Assembly (NCBI GenBank): GCA_003058495.1
Contig: QBVC01000017.1
Location: 1-64,000 of the forward strand
From: a gamma proteobacterium symbiont of Ctena orbiculata
GTDB taxonomy: Bacteria > Pseudomonadota > Gammaproteobacteria > Chromatiales > Chromatiaceae
Direction: 5' to 3'
DNA: 64,000 bases
The notes under the pieces were generated by a model, which searched no databases, was not told where the DNA came from, and worked only from the letters and a program-made list of their open reading frames with translations. The translations under genes were made by a program, and so were the position numbers. Positions 50,461 to 61,785 of the stretch are shown piece after piece; position 1 is the first letter of the stretch, and every line of letters begins with the position of its first letter.

Positions 50461-51921
50461 ATGACCCAGACAGTCCAAAAGTGGACAGGTACACTCTCTT
50501 CTGAACCCTTGCCGGTGATGCAAAGGACACTGACCGGCGTCCGCGACCTGTTGCGGAAATCGAGTGTCAACCACAACAGACTCTCCGAGATCATCTCCCG
50601 GGACCCTGGATTCAGCCTCCACGTCCTGCAGCGACTCAGCGGCATGCCCAACCAGCCGAAAGAGCCGGTGACGAAGATCTCCCTGGCGGTACCCCTGCTG
50701 GGCATGGAGGTTATCGAGCAGGCAAGCCGTACCCTGCCCTCACTCGAGGAGAGGTTGAAAGGCCCGCCCAGACGGGGCCTGATCGGCTGCTACAGCAGGG
50801 CCGCCCACGCCGCCATCTATGCCCGCGAATTTGCCAAACTGAGGGGTTGGCAGGAGAGCGATGCGCTCTACACGGCAGCCCTGCTGCACGACCTCGGGGA
50901 GATGGCTCTCTGGTCGATGGCCGCGGATAAGATGCGGGCGGTGCATGAGAAGATCGCCAACGATACCGCCAGGGACAACGCATCCCGGGAGATCCTCGGT
51001 TTCACCCTCGAGGAACTCAGCGTCGAGTTGAGCCTGAACTGGCGGCTGCCGGACCTGATCGGGGAATCCCAAGGCGTTTCAGACAGTTACCAACCAAGGC
51101 CGCTGACCGTGATGCTGGCATCGACGCTGGCCAATGACAGCAGTCTGGGCTGGCGCCGCGCCAGGACCGATGCTGACATCGAACTATTGGCGGAGTTTCT
51201 CGAAATACCCCAGGATTCGGCCTCTGCCCATCTCCATCGCATTGCCGCGGAGGCGGCGCGGGAACTGCACGGGCTGCCGCTGCCACTGCCGGCCTACTAT
51301 CTGATCCCCTCGGAGCTGGCGCCGCCGAAATCCAAATCGGAGCAGGTCAGGCAGGCGGAGCCTGCAGCGGCGCCCAGGAACAGGGATGAGCCACCCCCTG
51401 CCGAGACGCAACGGCCGCCACCCAGGCCCGCCGCCGGAACCCCGGCAGCGACACCGGAGCAATCCCCGAAAAAACGGGTCAATCCGTTGCAGCAGCTGCT
51501 AAGCAGCGCGCTGCAGCAGATGCACGAGGAGCTCGGGTTGAGCAGGACCATGTTCGCCATGCTGAGTCCTGACAGATCCGCCCTCAAGGCACGATTCGTG
51601 GTGGAAGCGGAGCAACAGCTCTCCCTCAAGGGATTTGTATTGAATATGACAAAACCAAGCCTGTTCAAATCCTTACTCAATAAACCCCAGGCAATCTCAC
51701 TGAACAGGGTGAATGCGGAGAAGTATCTGCCGATGATTCCGCAATCCGCGCTGGAACAGATGAACAACAGCGGCTTCGTGACCATGTCGGTGTTTATTCA
51801 CGGCAAACCGGTAGGGCTGTTCTATGCCGACAACGGCATCAGCGGTCCAGGTGTCACACGCCAGCAATACGACAACTTCAAGGCGATCTGTCAGCAAACC
51901 ATCAAGGCGATCGGATCCTGA
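50461..51921 (+). CDS. HDOD protein with C-terminal GAF-like domain
   Basis: 486-aa cytosolic signalling protein. The N-terminal HDOD domain covers about 10-230: LLRKSSVNHNRLSEIISRDPGFSLHVLQRL, then ALYTAALLHDLGEMALW, with an intact HD pair. A Pro/Ala-rich linker at about 285-350 leads to a domain at about 355-480 that resembles a GAF-like fold (FAMLSPDRSALKARFVV ... GLFYADN). The ATG at 50461 is chosen; the frame extends upstream to 50356 without family likeness. The gene is alone on its strand. It may integrate a small-molecule signal; ligand unknown. Confidence 0.87.
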   Translation: MTQTVQKWTGTLSSEPLPVMQRTLTGVRDLLRKSSVNHNRLSEIISRDPGFSLHVLQRLSGMPNQPKEPVTKISLAVPLLGMEVIEQASRTLPSLEERLKGPPRRGLIGCYSRAAHAAIYAREFAKLRGWQESDALYTAALLHDLGEMALWSMAADKMRAVHEKIANDTARDNASREILGFTLEELSVELSLNWRLPDLIGESQGVSDSYQPRPLTVMLASTLANDSSLGWRRARTDADIELLAEFLEIPQDSASAHLHRIAAEAARELHGLPLPLPAYYLIPSELAPPKSKSEQVRQAEPAAAPRNRDEPPPAETQRPPPRPAAGTPAATPEQSPKKRVNPLQQLLSSALQQMHEELGLSRTMFAMLSPDRSALKARFVVEAEQQLSLKGFVLNMTKPSLFKSLLNKPQAISLNRVNAEKYLPMIPQSALEQMNNSGFVTMSVFIHGKPVGLFYADNGISGPGVTRQQYDNFKAICQQTIKAIGS

Positions 51922-51953
51922 CGGCTGCTGCAACTTGTTGTTTAGCCTTCCAT

Positions 51954-51965
51954 TAATTGCAATTA
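51954..51965. promoter_or_regulatory. perfect 12-bp AT-rich palindrome
   Basis: TAATTGCAATTA, a perfect palindrome between the HDOD gene and the radical SAM gene. It could be an operator or a chance event in an AT-rich patch. Confidence 0.25.
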
Positions 51966-52121
51966 TTTATGATCCGTCACCCCAGGCTGCACACCCTGAG
52001 CCCGGGCTTGCCGATGCGACCCCGGGCTGCCCCTTTTAATATCCTACCCCGATTGCCTTGACCAAAGTCATTGTTTCAGGCGATTCAATCGCTAGGATGA
52101 CACATCCTGTTTCCATGCCCA

Positions 52122-52730
52122 GTGAACAAAGTGCAACAACAGATAAGCTACCAGATAGGAGACAATCTCTATCTCAGTATCACCGATCGATGCACGCTGG
52201 AGTGCGCCTTCTGCCCGAAGACGTTTGGAGACATGAGGGTCAAAGGTTATGACCTTACTATCTATCATCGACCAACCGCGGAAGAGATTATCGACTCGAT
52301 TGATGATCCGGCCCGCTATGATGAAGTGGTCTTTTGCGGCTATGGCGAACCGACGCTGAGATTGAACCTGCTGCTTCAGGTAGCCAGATATATCAAACAG
52401 CAGGGCGGCCGGGTGCGCGTTAATACAGACGGACTCTGCAACCTGGTGCACAAGCATGACACACTGCCGGAACTGGGAACCTGCGTGGATGCCCTCTCGG
52501 TCTCGCTGAATGCGCAGAACAGGGAGATCTACGATCTCCACTGCAGACCCAATCTGCCCGGCTCCTATGAAGCGATGCTGGAATTTCTGCGTCGGGCGCC
52601 CGACCATATCGCCGAGGTGACGGCAACCGCTGTCGACGGTTTGGATGGGGTCGACATAGCGGCTTGCGAGGCGTTGGCAAAATCACTGAATGTGAAATTT
52701 CGCCGCCGTATCCTGAACGAGGTCGGTTAG
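52122..52730 (+). CDS. TatD-associated-type radical SAM protein
   Basis: 202-aa radical SAM protein. Seen: YQIGDNLYLSITDRCTLECAFCPK with the Cys triad CxxxCxxC (CTLECAFC), VVFCGYGEPTLRLN for the SAM Gly site and SVSLNAQNREIYDLHCRP. The N terminus and length match the group that is usually encoded beside TatD, but no tatD gene is adjacent. GTG start at 52122 has a weak ribosome site. It is followed after 12 bp by another radical SAM gene. Reaction unknown. Confidence 0.87.
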   Translation: MNKVQQQISYQIGDNLYLSITDRCTLECAFCPKTFGDMRVKGYDLTIYHRPTAEEIIDSIDDPARYDEVVFCGYGEPTLRLNLLLQVARYIKQQGGRVRVNTDGLCNLVHKHDTLPELGTCVDALSVSLNAQNREIYDLHCRPNLPGSYEAMLEFLRRAPDHIAEVTATAVDGLDGVDIAACEALAKSLNVKFRRRILNEVG

Positions 52731-52742
52731 TCGGTAATCACG

Positions 52743-53660
52743 ATGACGACCCTGTCAGAACAAGTTCCGACTTTCGGCCAGTACCTGCTGAAACGTTATG
52801 GCGAACGGGTGCACAAGATCGCCCTGGATGCCGCGTTCACCTGCCCCAACCGGGACGGCAGCAAAGGCAGCGGCGGCTGCACCTTCTGCAACAATGTCTC
52901 CTTCAGCCCCAACGGACGTCAACCCAGACCGATAAAGGAACAGCTGGCAGCGGGCAGGCGGGTGATCCGCAAACGTACCGGGGCAGCCAAGTATCTGGCC
53001 TATTTTCAGGCCTACACCAATACCTATGATGCGCTTGGACGACTGGCCGCGCTGTATGACGAGGCCTTGTCCGACGAGGATATCATTGGGCTCTCCGTCG
53101 GTACCCGTCCGGACTGTGTGGCGGACAGCGTGCTCGACCTGCTCGCAGGCTATCAGCAGCGAGGATACGAGATCTGGCTGGAACTCGGACTGCAATCGGC
53201 ATTCGATGAAACCCTCGCCGCGGTCAATCGTGGACACGGCTTTCGCGAGTATGCGCAGAGTGTCACTAGGGCCCGCCAGCGGGGCCTCAAGGTCTGTACC
53301 CACCTGATAGCCGGATTGCCGGGTGAGTCGGCCCGGCACAACAGCGAAACCCTGCACAGGGTGCTTGAACTGGGCACCGACGGGCTCAAGCTCCACCCCC
53401 TGCATGTGGTCAAGGGCACGCAACTGGCCAACAGCTGGCGTCGCGGCGATTACCATCCCCTCAGCCTCGAGGCCTATGTCGATATTGCCGCCGACATGGT
53501 GCAGCAGACCCCCTCGAGCGTGGTCTGGCACCGCCTCACCGGCACCGCATCGGAGTCAATTCTGCTGGCCCCCCTCTGGTGCGCGAAAAAATGGCGGGTA
53601 TTGAACGCCCTCACCAACGAACTGCAACGGCGACGCGCGCTCCGTCGGCAGGTTGCCTGA
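52743..53660 (+). CDS. yhcC: TIGR01212-family radical SAM protein (YhcC)
   Basis: 305-aa radical SAM protein. Seen: FGQYLLKRYGERVHKIALDAAFTCPNRDG, then the Cys triad within CPNRDG...GGCTFCNN, and KLHPLHVVKGTQLA near residue 220. It matches the YhcC family of unknown reaction (probably a tRNA or related modification). It is co-directional with ubiU and ubiV; ubiU starts 16 bases downstream. Confidence 0.92.
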   Translation: MTTLSEQVPTFGQYLLKRYGERVHKIALDAAFTCPNRDGSKGSGGCTFCNNVSFSPNGRQPRPIKEQLAAGRRVIRKRTGAAKYLAYFQAYTNTYDALGRLAALYDEALSDEDIIGLSVGTRPDCVADSVLDLLAGYQQRGYEIWLELGLQSAFDETLAAVNRGHGFREYAQSVTRARQRGLKVCTHLIAGLPGESARHNSETLHRVLELGTDGLKLHPLHVVKGTQLANSWRRGDYHPLSLEAYVDIAADMVQQTPSSVVWHRLTGTASESILLAPLWCAKKWRVLNALTNELQRRRALRRQVA

Positions 53661-53676
53661 ATGAGGATGCAAAGCG

Positions 53677-54672
53677 ATGGAACTGGTCTGTCCCGCAGGT
53701 AACCTGCCCTCCCTTAAGGCCGCGGTGGACAATGGTGCGGACGCGGTCTACTTCGGGCTGCGCAACGACACCAATGCGCGCCATTTTCCCGGATTGAACT
53801 TCAATGAAAAACGCGCCCGTGAAGGCATCGCTTATGCGAAAAGCCGAGGTAAGCGCATCTTCATGGCAATCAACACCTATCCGAGACCGGAGGGCTGGGA
53901 GCGCTGGACTCAGGCGGTGGACAGCGCCGCATCGCTTTCGGTCGACGCGCTGATCTGCGCCGACATCGGTGTCCTCGACTACGCCAGTCGCCACTGGCCC
54001 GATCTCAATCTCCATCTCTCGGTTCAGGCCTCGAGCACCAACTACGAGGCACTCGCCTTCTATCACGACGCCTTTGGAATCAAGCGCGCGGTGCTGCCGC
54101 GGGTGCTGTCGCTCAGCCAGGTCCGGCAAGTGGTGGAAAACAGCCCCGTGGATATCGAAGTCTTCGGTTTCGGCAGCCTCTGTGTCATGGTGGAGGGCCG
54201 CTGCATCCTCTCATCCTATGTCACCGGCGAATCCCCGAATACCCATGGCGCCTGTTCACCCGCCCAGTTTGTTGAGTACAGGGAGACATCCACCGGGCTG
54301 GAGTCGCGCCTGGGCGGTCTCTTGACCGATCGCTACGATCAGCATGAGACAGCCGGTTACCCGACAATCTGCAAAGGGCGCTTCGCGGTTGGTGAAAATA
54401 CCTTCTATGCCATAGAAGAACCCACCTCGCTGAATACCCTGGCCCTGCTTCCCGAGCTGTATCGCGCCGGTGTCAAGGCAATCAAAATCGAAGGCCGACA
54501 GCGTACGCCGGCCTATGTCGCACAGGTCACCAAGGTCTGGCGCGAGGCAATAGACAGCTGCCGCAAAGAACCCGAGGCCTTTGTCGCCAAGTCTGCATGG
54601 ATCGATTCCCTCGACCAGGTCTCGGAAGGAACCAGCACCACTTTAGGCCCCTACTATCGCCCTTGGCAATAA
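53677..54672 (+). CDS. ubiU: ubiquinone biosynthesis protein UbiU (O2-independent pathway)
   Basis: 331-aa U32-family protein. With UbiV it hydroxylates the ubiquinone ring without oxygen. Seen: MELVCPAGNLPSLKAAVDNGADAVYFG, and Cys at 169, 176, 193 and 232, the same four positions known as [4Fe-4S] ligands in E. coli UbiU. ubiV follows 2 bases after its stop. UbiT lies at 62603, on the other strand. Presence suggests ubiquinone synthesis under anoxia. Confidence 0.96.
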   Translation: MELVCPAGNLPSLKAAVDNGADAVYFGLRNDTNARHFPGLNFNEKRAREGIAYAKSRGKRIFMAINTYPRPEGWERWTQAVDSAASLSVDALICADIGVLDYASRHWPDLNLHLSVQASSTNYEALAFYHDAFGIKRAVLPRVLSLSQVRQVVENSPVDIEVFGFGSLCVMVEGRCILSSYVTGESPNTHGACSPAQFVEYRETSTGLESRLGGLLTDRYDQHETAGYPTICKGRFAVGENTFYAIEEPTSLNTLALLPELYRAGVKAIKIEGRQRTPAYVAQVTKVWREAIDSCRKEPEAFVAKSAWIDSLDQVSEGTSTTLGPYYRPWQ

Positions 54673-54674
54673 CG

Positions 54675-55580
54675 ATGACGATGAATCCTAAACTCTCCCT
54701 GGGTCCGGTACTCTTCTATTGGCCGAGGGACACCCTATTCGATTTTTATGCTCAGGCGGCGGAAATGCCTGTCGATATCATCTACCTCGGCGAGACTGTC
54801 TGTTCCAAAAGGCGCAGCCTGGGCAGCAAAGACTGGATCGAGCTTGCCGCCAGGTTGAGCAGGCAAAGCGACAAGGAGATCGTGCTCTCCACCCTTGCCC
54901 TGATAGAGGCGGAGTCGGAACTGAAAACGCTCAGAAGATTATGTGACAATGGACGCTTCATGATCGAGGCCAATGATATCGGGGCGGTGCGGATCCTGAG
55001 CAAAAAAGGTATACCGTTCGCGACTGGCCCCGGCATCAACATATACAACTCGGCCAGTCTCGACCTCCTGGCGTCGAAAGGTCTGAAGCGCTGGGTACTG
55101 CCGATCGAGCTGTCAAACCAGACCCTGCGCCAGATCCAGCTGCGCAGGCCGGAGGGAATCGAAACCGAGGTGTTCTGCTATGGCCGCATGCCATTGACCC
55201 TCTCCGCAAGATGCTTTACCGCCCGATCCCACAATCTGCCGAAGGATGACTGCCAATACAAGTGCATCGATTATCCCGACGGTCGTCTGCTCTCGACCCA
55301 GGAACAGCAACCCTTTCTTGCCCTAAACGGCATCCAGACCGTCTCTGCCAAGACCTGCAATCTGCTCCCGGAGCTACCGCTGCTCAAAGAACTGCAGGTG
55401 GATATATTGAGAATCAGCCCGCAGTCCACACATACTGGCAAGATCATTGACGCTTTCCATAAAGCCCTGTTGAACCAAGGAGCAAGCGATCTTGGTAAAT
55501 ATATGCCACTCGGCCCCTGTAACGGCTATTGGCACGGCGTCGACGGTCAAGCGGAATTAAATTCCTCCGGGAACCGTTAA
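54675..55580 (+). CDS. ubiV: ubiquinone biosynthesis protein UbiV (O2-independent pathway)
   Basis: 301-aa partner of UbiU. Seen: FYAQAAEMPVDIIYLGETVCSKRR, and Cys at about 43, 180, 193 and 197 which line up with the E. coli cluster ligands. The ATG at 54675 follows 2 bases after the ubiU stop; another Met two codons on is possible. The pair forms a heterodimer with two Fe-S clusters in the family. Confidence 0.95.
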   Translation: MTMNPKLSLGPVLFYWPRDTLFDFYAQAAEMPVDIIYLGETVCSKRRSLGSKDWIELAARLSRQSDKEIVLSTLALIEAESELKTLRRLCDNGRFMIEANDIGAVRILSKKGIPFATGPGINIYNSASLDLLASKGLKRWVLPIELSNQTLRQIQLRRPEGIETEVFCYGRMPLTLSARCFTARSHNLPKDDCQYKCIDYPDGRLLSTQEQQPFLALNGIQTVSAKTCNLLPELPLLKELQVDILRISPQSTHTGKIIDAFHKALLNQGASDLGKYMPLGPCNGYWHGVDGQAELNSSGNR

Positions 55581-55779
55581 CACTTCTCCATTCAGCCCCG
55601 GCAAAGTCGATCTTGCACGGGGCCATTTCTGCTGACTGCAGGACCGCCCCCCTATAACCCCACCCACGGCTGTGGTGTATGATATCCGTGAAGACTTGAG
55701 GATGGCCTCTGCACAAGCTGCACGCAGGAGCTGACAAGCCTCAACTGCAAGCAAACGTCATACGACAGCAGGTTAGCGC

Positions 55780-57978
55780 ATGTCTCACACTATATACCGC
55801 AGATTTCAGATTATACCGATTGGATTGTTTCTCGCCTTTCACTTCAGTCATGCCGTTGGCAATGATGACGTATTGGCAGTTACGGAAAGCTATTTTTATG
55901 ACGACCTGCCGGTCGTGCTTTCCGCCTCCAGGCTTGCTCAATCACAGTCCAACACTCCGACGGCAATGACGGTCATCGACAAGAAGATGATCAGGGCAAG
56001 CGCCGCATTGAACCTGCCGGATCTGCTGAGGTTGGTCCCCGGATTCACGGTTGGCTTTTTCGCCGGCACAAGCGCCACAGTCACCTACCATGGCCATGCG
56101 GATGAATATGCCAGGGATATGCAGGTTCTGATCGATGGAAGGTCGGTCTACGATCCGGTATTTGGAGGGATTCCATGGACGGAAATCTATCTCAGTCTGG
56201 ACGAAATCCTCCGCATTGAGGTCATCCGCGGCCCCAATGCCGCCGCCTACGGCTCCAACTCCTATGCGGGGGTTATAAACATAGTCACGGAGCATCCCGC
56301 CGATCTGACCGGCACTATGATCTCCGTTACCACCGGTTATGCAAAGACACGTTTTGTGGAAGCAGCTCATGCGGATAGAGTCGGCAGGCTCGACTACCGG
56401 CTCTCTACCAGTTACAAGGAGGGTGAAGGGTTTGACAACCGCGACGATTCATCGCGGACAAAATGGTTGAAACTGGACAGCGACTATAACATCGATCTCA
56501 ATAATTCGATTCGCACCACCTTGGGCGTGGCCTACGGCAACTATGACGAAGGGTTGCCCGGACTGCTGTCGCAGGAGCGGGAACTCGACAACCAGTACAA
56601 CTACCAATTCGTCGAGTGGAATCGCGTACTCTCCGAAAAAAGCAAAGTCAGCCTGCAGTTTTATCACAACTACTATTCGATCGACGACCTCAACCGCACC
56701 ATTTCCCTTTCCCAGCAGATCTCCATGCTGGATCAGTTGCAGGGTTTCGATGAATCCTTAAGAGCGGATATTTTCGCCGCCACACTCTCGGGAGGGGCAT
56801 ACGATTTCGAGGCCTTTTTAAATGCATTGAACCTGACCGATTCTCCCATGGTCTACTCCTGGCTCGGCATGAAGTCCCATCGCTACGACCTGGAGTTCGA
56901 ACACACCTTCGAGCCGTCAGACAATTTACGCATCGCCTGGGGAGTCGGGGCAAGGCACGATCGCGGAGAGAGCTTTTGGCTGCTGCAGGAAGACGATCCG
57001 ATCTCCAGAGACCTGTACAGGCTGTTTCTCAATGCCGAGTGGTATGCGACGCCTGATACAGTGATCAATCTGGGCGGCATGTTCGAAAAGTTTGAAGGCA
57101 AGGATCACGTCTTTTCGCCGAGACTGGGTATAAACCACCACCTGACACCGTCCAATACCGTAAGAATAAGCGGTTCCCGTGCCTATCGCATGCCAACCAT
57201 TTATGAAGACCACGCCCACGTCTCCCTCTATCTTGATTCGCAGGATGACGAGTTCAACACCTGGGTGATCAGCACCGAAGATCTCGAACCGGAACAGATC
57301 GAACGCATAGAGGTCGGTTATTTTGGACACTATACGGAGTATGGCGTCAACTTCGACCTTTGCCTCTTTCATGAAGAGTATTCCAACATCATTGATCAAT
57401 ACATACACTTTGACATTGCCGATCCAGACCGCGGCATTACAGATCCTTTAGCGTTGGTAGTATTGAGTCAACTGCAAGGATTCTACCAAAACGGCGCATT
57501 TACCTATACCAACTTCGGTGAGGTTGAAATCGATGGCATTGAGTTTGAAATCGACTTTCGCCCGACCAACAGAGATCTGATTTTCATCGGTTTGAGCTAC
57601 CTGGATATCAGCGGAAACGAACTCAAAAGAATCAAGGATGGTGTTATCAGCTTTCGTGAGAATGCCGAGGAAAAAATACCAAAACGAACGTTCAGTCTGA
57701 TTGCCAGCCATCGCTTTGACGACGGTTTCACCGCTAGCGGCGCTTACTACTTCACCGACGAGATGGAGTGGCCCGGCGAGGGTGATGCGGTGCCCAACTT
57801 CAGCAGGCTCGACTTGAAGCTGAATAAACACATCGAAACTTCAGGCAGCGAGATCGACATATCGCTGATTCTGCAGAATCTGCACAACGAAAACTTCGAT
57901 TTTTTTCAGAGCGAAGATCCTGATCCCTTCAATGTCTGGGAAAGACGCATCTACCTGCAGGCCAAGGCATCGTTCTAA
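55780..57978 (+). CDS. TonB-dependent outer-membrane receptor
   Basis: 732-aa receptor. Signal peptide to about 25; a plug domain from about 40 (DLPVVLSASRLAQSQSNTPTAMTVIDKKMI, VLIDGRSVYDPVFGG, RIEVIRGPNAAAYGSNSYAGVINIVT), then a 22-strand barrel ending in the aromatic AKASF. No clear TonB box is visible in the first 40 residues. The next gene starts 11 bases on, encoding a periplasmic binding protein, and then a hybrid kinase. This suggests a ligand-sensing unit as well as uptake. The ligand is unknown. Confidence 0.92.
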   Translation: MSHTIYRRFQIIPIGLFLAFHFSHAVGNDDVLAVTESYFYDDLPVVLSASRLAQSQSNTPTAMTVIDKKMIRASAALNLPDLLRLVPGFTVGFFAGTSATVTYHGHADEYARDMQVLIDGRSVYDPVFGGIPWTEIYLSLDEILRIEVIRGPNAAAYGSNSYAGVINIVTEHPADLTGTMISVTTGYAKTRFVEAAHADRVGRLDYRLSTSYKEGEGFDNRDDSSRTKWLKLDSDYNIDLNNSIRTTLGVAYGNYDEGLPGLLSQERELDNQYNYQFVEWNRVLSEKSKVSLQFYHNYYSIDDLNRTISLSQQISMLDQLQGFDESLRADIFAATLSGGAYDFEAFLNALNLTDSPMVYSWLGMKSHRYDLEFEHTFEPSDNLRIAWGVGARHDRGESFWLLQEDDPISRDLYRLFLNAEWYATPDTVINLGGMFEKFEGKDHVFSPRLGINHHLTPSNTVRISGSRAYRMPTIYEDHAHVSLYLDSQDDEFNTWVISTEDLEPEQIERIEVGYFGHYTEYGVNFDLCLFHEEYSNIIDQYIHFDIADPDRGITDPLALVVLSQLQGFYQNGAFTYTNFGEVEIDGIEFEIDFRPTNRDLIFIGLSYLDISGNELKRIKDGVISFRENAEEKIPKRTFSLIASHRFDDGFTASGAYYFTDEMEWPGEGDAVPNFSRLDLKLNKHIETSGSEIDISLILQNLHNENFDFFQSEDPDPFNVWERRIYLQAKASF

Positions 57979-57989
57979 ATTATCCAGAA

Positions 57990-59051
57990 ATGTCGTTACT
58001 AAAAGGTAACAATCCGGTTTGTTCACACCCGCAGAGCAGTACCCTATGCAACAGGCAGCCTCGCGGGCGTCCCCGTGCATTACCGGCGCGTGGATTTACC
58101 CCGGCAATTCTATCCTTGGTTCTGTTCCTCAGCACCCTGTTGTCAGCCGGTTCCGCCTGCGCCGGGGACAACAGCATCTTAATCCTTCTCAGTGGCAATG
58201 ATGATGTCTATCTCGACGTTGCTACGACAATCACCAATTCCACGATCAAGCTGTGCAGGAATCGAAGTCTGGCATGTCAGGATACTAACTTTGAAATCAG
58301 TCAGATCTCCTCTCTCGACAAGCCACTAGCCCAGAACTACAGGCTGATCGTGACCCTTGGCATAAAGGCGGCTGTTTATGCAAAAGAGAACCTCGCGGAT
58401 AACCTTACCCTCTCTGCACTAATACCGCAAAGCAGCAACATCCTTTCAGCTACACAGGCCAGTGACTCCGATCAATACTATTTCTATCTGGACCAGTCGC
58501 TTCACAGAAGCATGGCGCTGATAAGCGCGCTATCGGACAGATTCAAAAACATTGGCGTCATGATCAGTGATACGGATGACGCTTCGGCCAGACGGCTTGA
58601 GGCCTCAGCCTATAAGCTCGACCTGAATCTGCACCTCGAAAAGATCAATTCCGCCAAACACATCGGGACTTCGCTTAATCGTTTGCTACAAAGTGTAGAT
58701 ATACTGCTTGCGGTTCCGGACACCAAAATACACAATAAATCGACTGTCTCGAACATCCTGATATCTGCATACAGAAAGCGTATCCCTCTAATCGGGTTCT
58801 CTTCAGCCTATGTAAAAGCCGGCGCCTTGGCCGCAGTCTACACGTCTCCTGAAGATATCGCTTATCATGTGAGAGACAATATCGCAAAAATATATTCCGG
58901 AGAGAACATCGAAGGGAAGGAACAGACTGCTAAATACTTCACCGTTCTTTTTAATTCGGACGTTGCCAGATCTTTGGATTTCCCCATAAAATCGGAATCG
59001 GAATTGACGGAAAAAATGGTCAGGATATCAAAGGACGACGATCATGATTGA
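57990..59051 (+). CDS. periplasmic ABC substrate-binding-like protein
   Basis: 353-aa exported protein. A positively charged N-terminal stretch (about 1-35) precedes the signal-like helix ([23 protein letters not shown]), so the true start may lie further downstream at a non-ATG codon. The mature part has the two-lobe type I binding fold of ABC_sub_bind-like proteins: [55 protein letters not shown]. There is no ABC permease. It overlaps the kinase gene by 8 bases, so it likely hands a ligand signal to the kinase periplasmic domain. Confidence 0.85.
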   Translation: MSLLKGNNPVCSHPQSSTLCNRQPRGRPRALPARGFTPAILSLVLFLSTLLSAGSACAGDNSILILLSGNDDVYLDVATTITNSTIKLCRNRSLACQDTNFEISQISSLDKPLAQNYRLIVTLGIKAAVYAKENLADNLTLSALIPQSSNILSATQASDSDQYYFYLDQSLHRSMALISALSDRFKNIGVMISDTDDASARRLEASAYKLDLNLHLEKINSAKHIGTSLNRLLQSVDILLAVPDTKIHNKSTVSNILISAYRKRIPLIGFSSAYVKAGALAAVYTSPEDIAYHVRDNIAKIYSGENIEGKEQTAKYFTVLFNSDVARSLDFPIKSESELTEKMVRISKDDDHD

Positions 59052-61785
59052 ACTAAAATCCTTACGATTCCAGGCATTGATGATAGGCTTGCTGCCGGCT
59101 TTTATCCTTGCCTTCATCTTGACTGTATACCTGATCACCACTCAGCTTGACCGCTTGGACGAGTCCTTCGATGAAAGAGGGGTTTCAATAGCAAATCAAT
59201 CCGCCTCAATAAGCGTCTACGGGATATTCACCCGGGACAAATCCATCCTGGAGATGAGCCTGCGACCCGTCTTCCTGCAGCCGGATGTCTACAGCATCGA
59301 GGTCTACGATGCCTCCGGATCGCTCCTGACCCGTCTCGCGAAACAATATAATGAACGCTCAAGCAACCTTGCCCTGTTCTCCGCACCGGCTATCTATGTT
59401 GTTGAAGACATAGATATCATTGACTACCCCGACCAGGACGCCAACAGCCGCGAGTCCCTCAACCGAAGCATGGGCAAGGTGTCACTCACGCTCAGTAAAA
59501 CAAGGCTCATTGAAAACAGAAAAATAACCATCCGCAACTCGATCATCATGCTTGTGGTCGGCCTGATATGCACCGCGTTTTTTACATTGGCCTTGAGCCG
59601 GTCTGTAACCAGGCCCATCGACAGGCTGACGCAGGCGGTTTCCCGCATGCGCGACGGCGAACTGACCGCTCGCGTACCCGAGGTTTCCAAGGGTGAAATC
59701 CGCAGCCTCGAAGAGGGCTTCAACGCCATGACGAGTCAGATACTGCGATCGCATGAGACTATGCAGCATCAGATTGATCAGGCGACCTCGGAGCTGACCG
59801 AAACCATGGAGGCTTTGGAAATCCAGAACGTCGAACTCGACCTGGCCAAAAAGCGGGCCCTGTCCGCAAGCAAGGCGAAATCCGAGTTCCTCGCCAATAT
59901 GAGCCATGAGATTCGCACCCCGATGAACGGCGTATTGGGATTTACCAACCTGCTGCTCAAAACCGACCTATCGAGACAACAGCGTGACCTGGTCAACACG
60001 ATCTCCAAATCGGCGAGCAATCTGCTGGAGATTATTAATGAGATACTCGATTACTCAAAGTTGGAATACGGCAAGCTGGAACCTGAAACCGCACCTTTTC
60101 AGGTAGATGAGTGTTTTGAGGAACCCACGGTACTGCTCTCCCCATCGGCCCATGACAAAGGATTGGAGTTGATTCTGCTTGTCTATTCAGACGTTCCCAG
60201 CACCCTCATTGGAGATGAGACGCGCATTCGGCAGATCCTGGTCAATCTAATCAATAATGCGATCAAGTTCACCCATCAAGGCGATGTCATCATCCGTGTG
60301 ATGACTGACGAGGAAACCGAAACCAGATGCATTCTTAAATTCTCTGTAACCGATACTGGAATAGGTATTGACAAGAAAGCCCAGCAGACTCTGTTCGAAT
60401 CATTCCAACAGGCCGATTCATCCACCAGCCGGGTTTATGGAGGGACCGGTTTAGGCTTGAGTATCTGTAAAAAACTTGCGCAATCGATGAATGGAGATAT
60501 CGAGCTGATCAGCAATCCGGGCAAGGGCTCCAATTTCATCGTAACTATTCCATTGACCAAATCCTCGATGGAGCAGTCACCGACCTGCAGTCCGCAGATA
60601 AAAGGCAAACAGGTACTGATCGCAGACAATCACAAACTATCCTTTCTCGCAATCAAGCATACTTTGGAATCCTTCGGCATAATTACCATGACTACCGAGT
60701 TTCCAGTGCAACCTGACGCCAATTACGACTTGATCGTAATCGGATTCGAACACCAGGAGATAACCTCAGGATATGCGGAGAGCGAAATTCGCCGCTTGCG
60801 CGCAAGCTGCAACACTCCATTCCTGGTGCTCCTAAGCGCCTCGGAACGGGTTGTAATCGAAAAATTTCAGTCCATTAGCGAGGATTTCTATCTATCCAAG
60901 CCATTCAGCACCAGTAAACTTGCAGATACCCTGGAGAGAATAGTCTCCGGATCTCAAAAAAGCACAAAACCCACAGCCGAAAAATATGTCCATGCATCCA
61001 GCCAAGCACTCGACAATTACAACATACTCGTTGTCGACGACAACGATATCAACCTCAAACTCATAAGCACCCTGATGCGTAACAACGGCGCAAACGTCAC
61101 CGAAGCCAGTGACGGCATAAGCGCCATATCACAGACGTTGGTTAAGGATTTCGACCTGATTTTGATGGATATCCACATGCCAAAGATGAAAGGCACCAAA
61201 GCCGCGGAAGTGATTCGGCATAACGAGGCGGACAATAAACATACACCCATCATAGCCTTGACAGCTGATGTCGTTCCCGCCACGCGAAACCAGATAAAGG
61301 AGTCGGGGATGGATGGCTATCTGTTAAAGCCTATCGACGAACCGCAAATGTGGTCCGTTATAAGAAGCATCTTCACCCATCATGAACAGGCTGATCCCTT
61401 TCAGGAATTTCCTATTGAAAATGACGAGCAGATAGATCTCAACCAGCTGCTGGTGATAGATAACAAGAAATTACTTGATATAACCGGAGGCGACATAAAC
61501 CTGGCGAGCGAAATGTTTAGTCAGCTCTGCAGCGAACTGCCGCAGCAGCTTGAAGAGATAGATAAATACATACGCGACGAAAACTGGGAAGATCTTAAGG
61601 AAATCGCCCATAAGATGCGCGGATCAACTTCTTCATGCGGCGTGCCTGCACTTGACTATTCGGTGCAAAGACTTGAGAAGGCCTCAAAGTCAATGCAGAC
61701 GGAACAATTGTTAAAGGAATACATAGCAGTGGAAAACGAAGTCAAGCGGTTGCTGCAGGCCAGGGAAGCAAATAATGCCGTCTAA
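59044..61785 (+). CDS. hybrid sensor histidine kinase of the BarA/GacS type
   Basis: 913-aa membrane kinase. Seen: helix at about 12-32, a periplasmic sensor to about 165, helix at about 170-190, HAMP, coiled coil, HisKA with H288 ([10 protein letters not shown]), HATPase with N-box NLINNAIKF and G-boxes, a middle receiver-like domain at about 515-640 lacking the usual Asp, a true receiver with D709 (MDIHMP) and an HPt domain with H856 (AHKMRGS). This equals the phosphorelay of BarA (H302, D718, H861). The length is also the same. Context with a receptor and a binding protein differs from usual barA context. The partner regulator is not in the window. Confidence 0.93.
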   Translation: MIELKSLRFQALMIGLLPAFILAFILTVYLITTQLDRLDESFDERGVSIANQSASISVYGIFTRDKSILEMSLRPVFLQPDVYSIEVYDASGSLLTRLAKQYNERSSNLALFSAPAIYVVEDIDIIDYPDQDANSRESLNRSMGKVSLTLSKTRLIENRKITIRNSIIMLVVGLICTAFFTLALSRSVTRPIDRLTQAVSRMRDGELTARVPEVSKGEIRSLEEGFNAMTSQILRSHETMQHQIDQATSELTETMEALEIQNVELDLAKKRALSASKAKSEFLANMSHEIRTPMNGVLGFTNLLLKTDLSRQQRDLVNTISKSASNLLEIINEILDYSKLEYGKLEPETAPFQVDECFEEPTVLLSPSAHDKGLELILLVYSDVPSTLIGDETRIRQILVNLINNAIKFTHQGDVIIRVMTDEETETRCILKFSVTDTGIGIDKKAQQTLFESFQQADSSTSRVYGGTGLGLSICKKLAQSMNGDIELISNPGKGSNFIVTIPLTKSSMEQSPTCSPQIKGKQVLIADNHKLSFLAIKHTLESFGIITMTTEFPVQPDANYDLIVIGFEHQEITSGYAESEIRRLRASCNTPFLVLLSASERVVIEKFQSISEDFYLSKPFSTSKLADTLERIVSGSQKSTKPTAEKYVHASSQALDNYNILVVDDNDINLKLISTLMRNNGANVTEASDGISAISQTLVKDFDLILMDIHMPKMKGTKAAEVIRHNEADNKHTPIIALTADVVPATRNQIKESGMDGYLLKPIDEPQMWSVIRSIFTHHEQADPFQEFPIENDEQIDLNQLLVIDNKKLLDITGGDINLASEMFSQLCSELPQQLEEIDKYIRDENWEDLKEIAHKMRGSTSSCGVPALDYSVQRLEKASKSMQTEQLLKEYIAVENEVKRLLQAREANNAV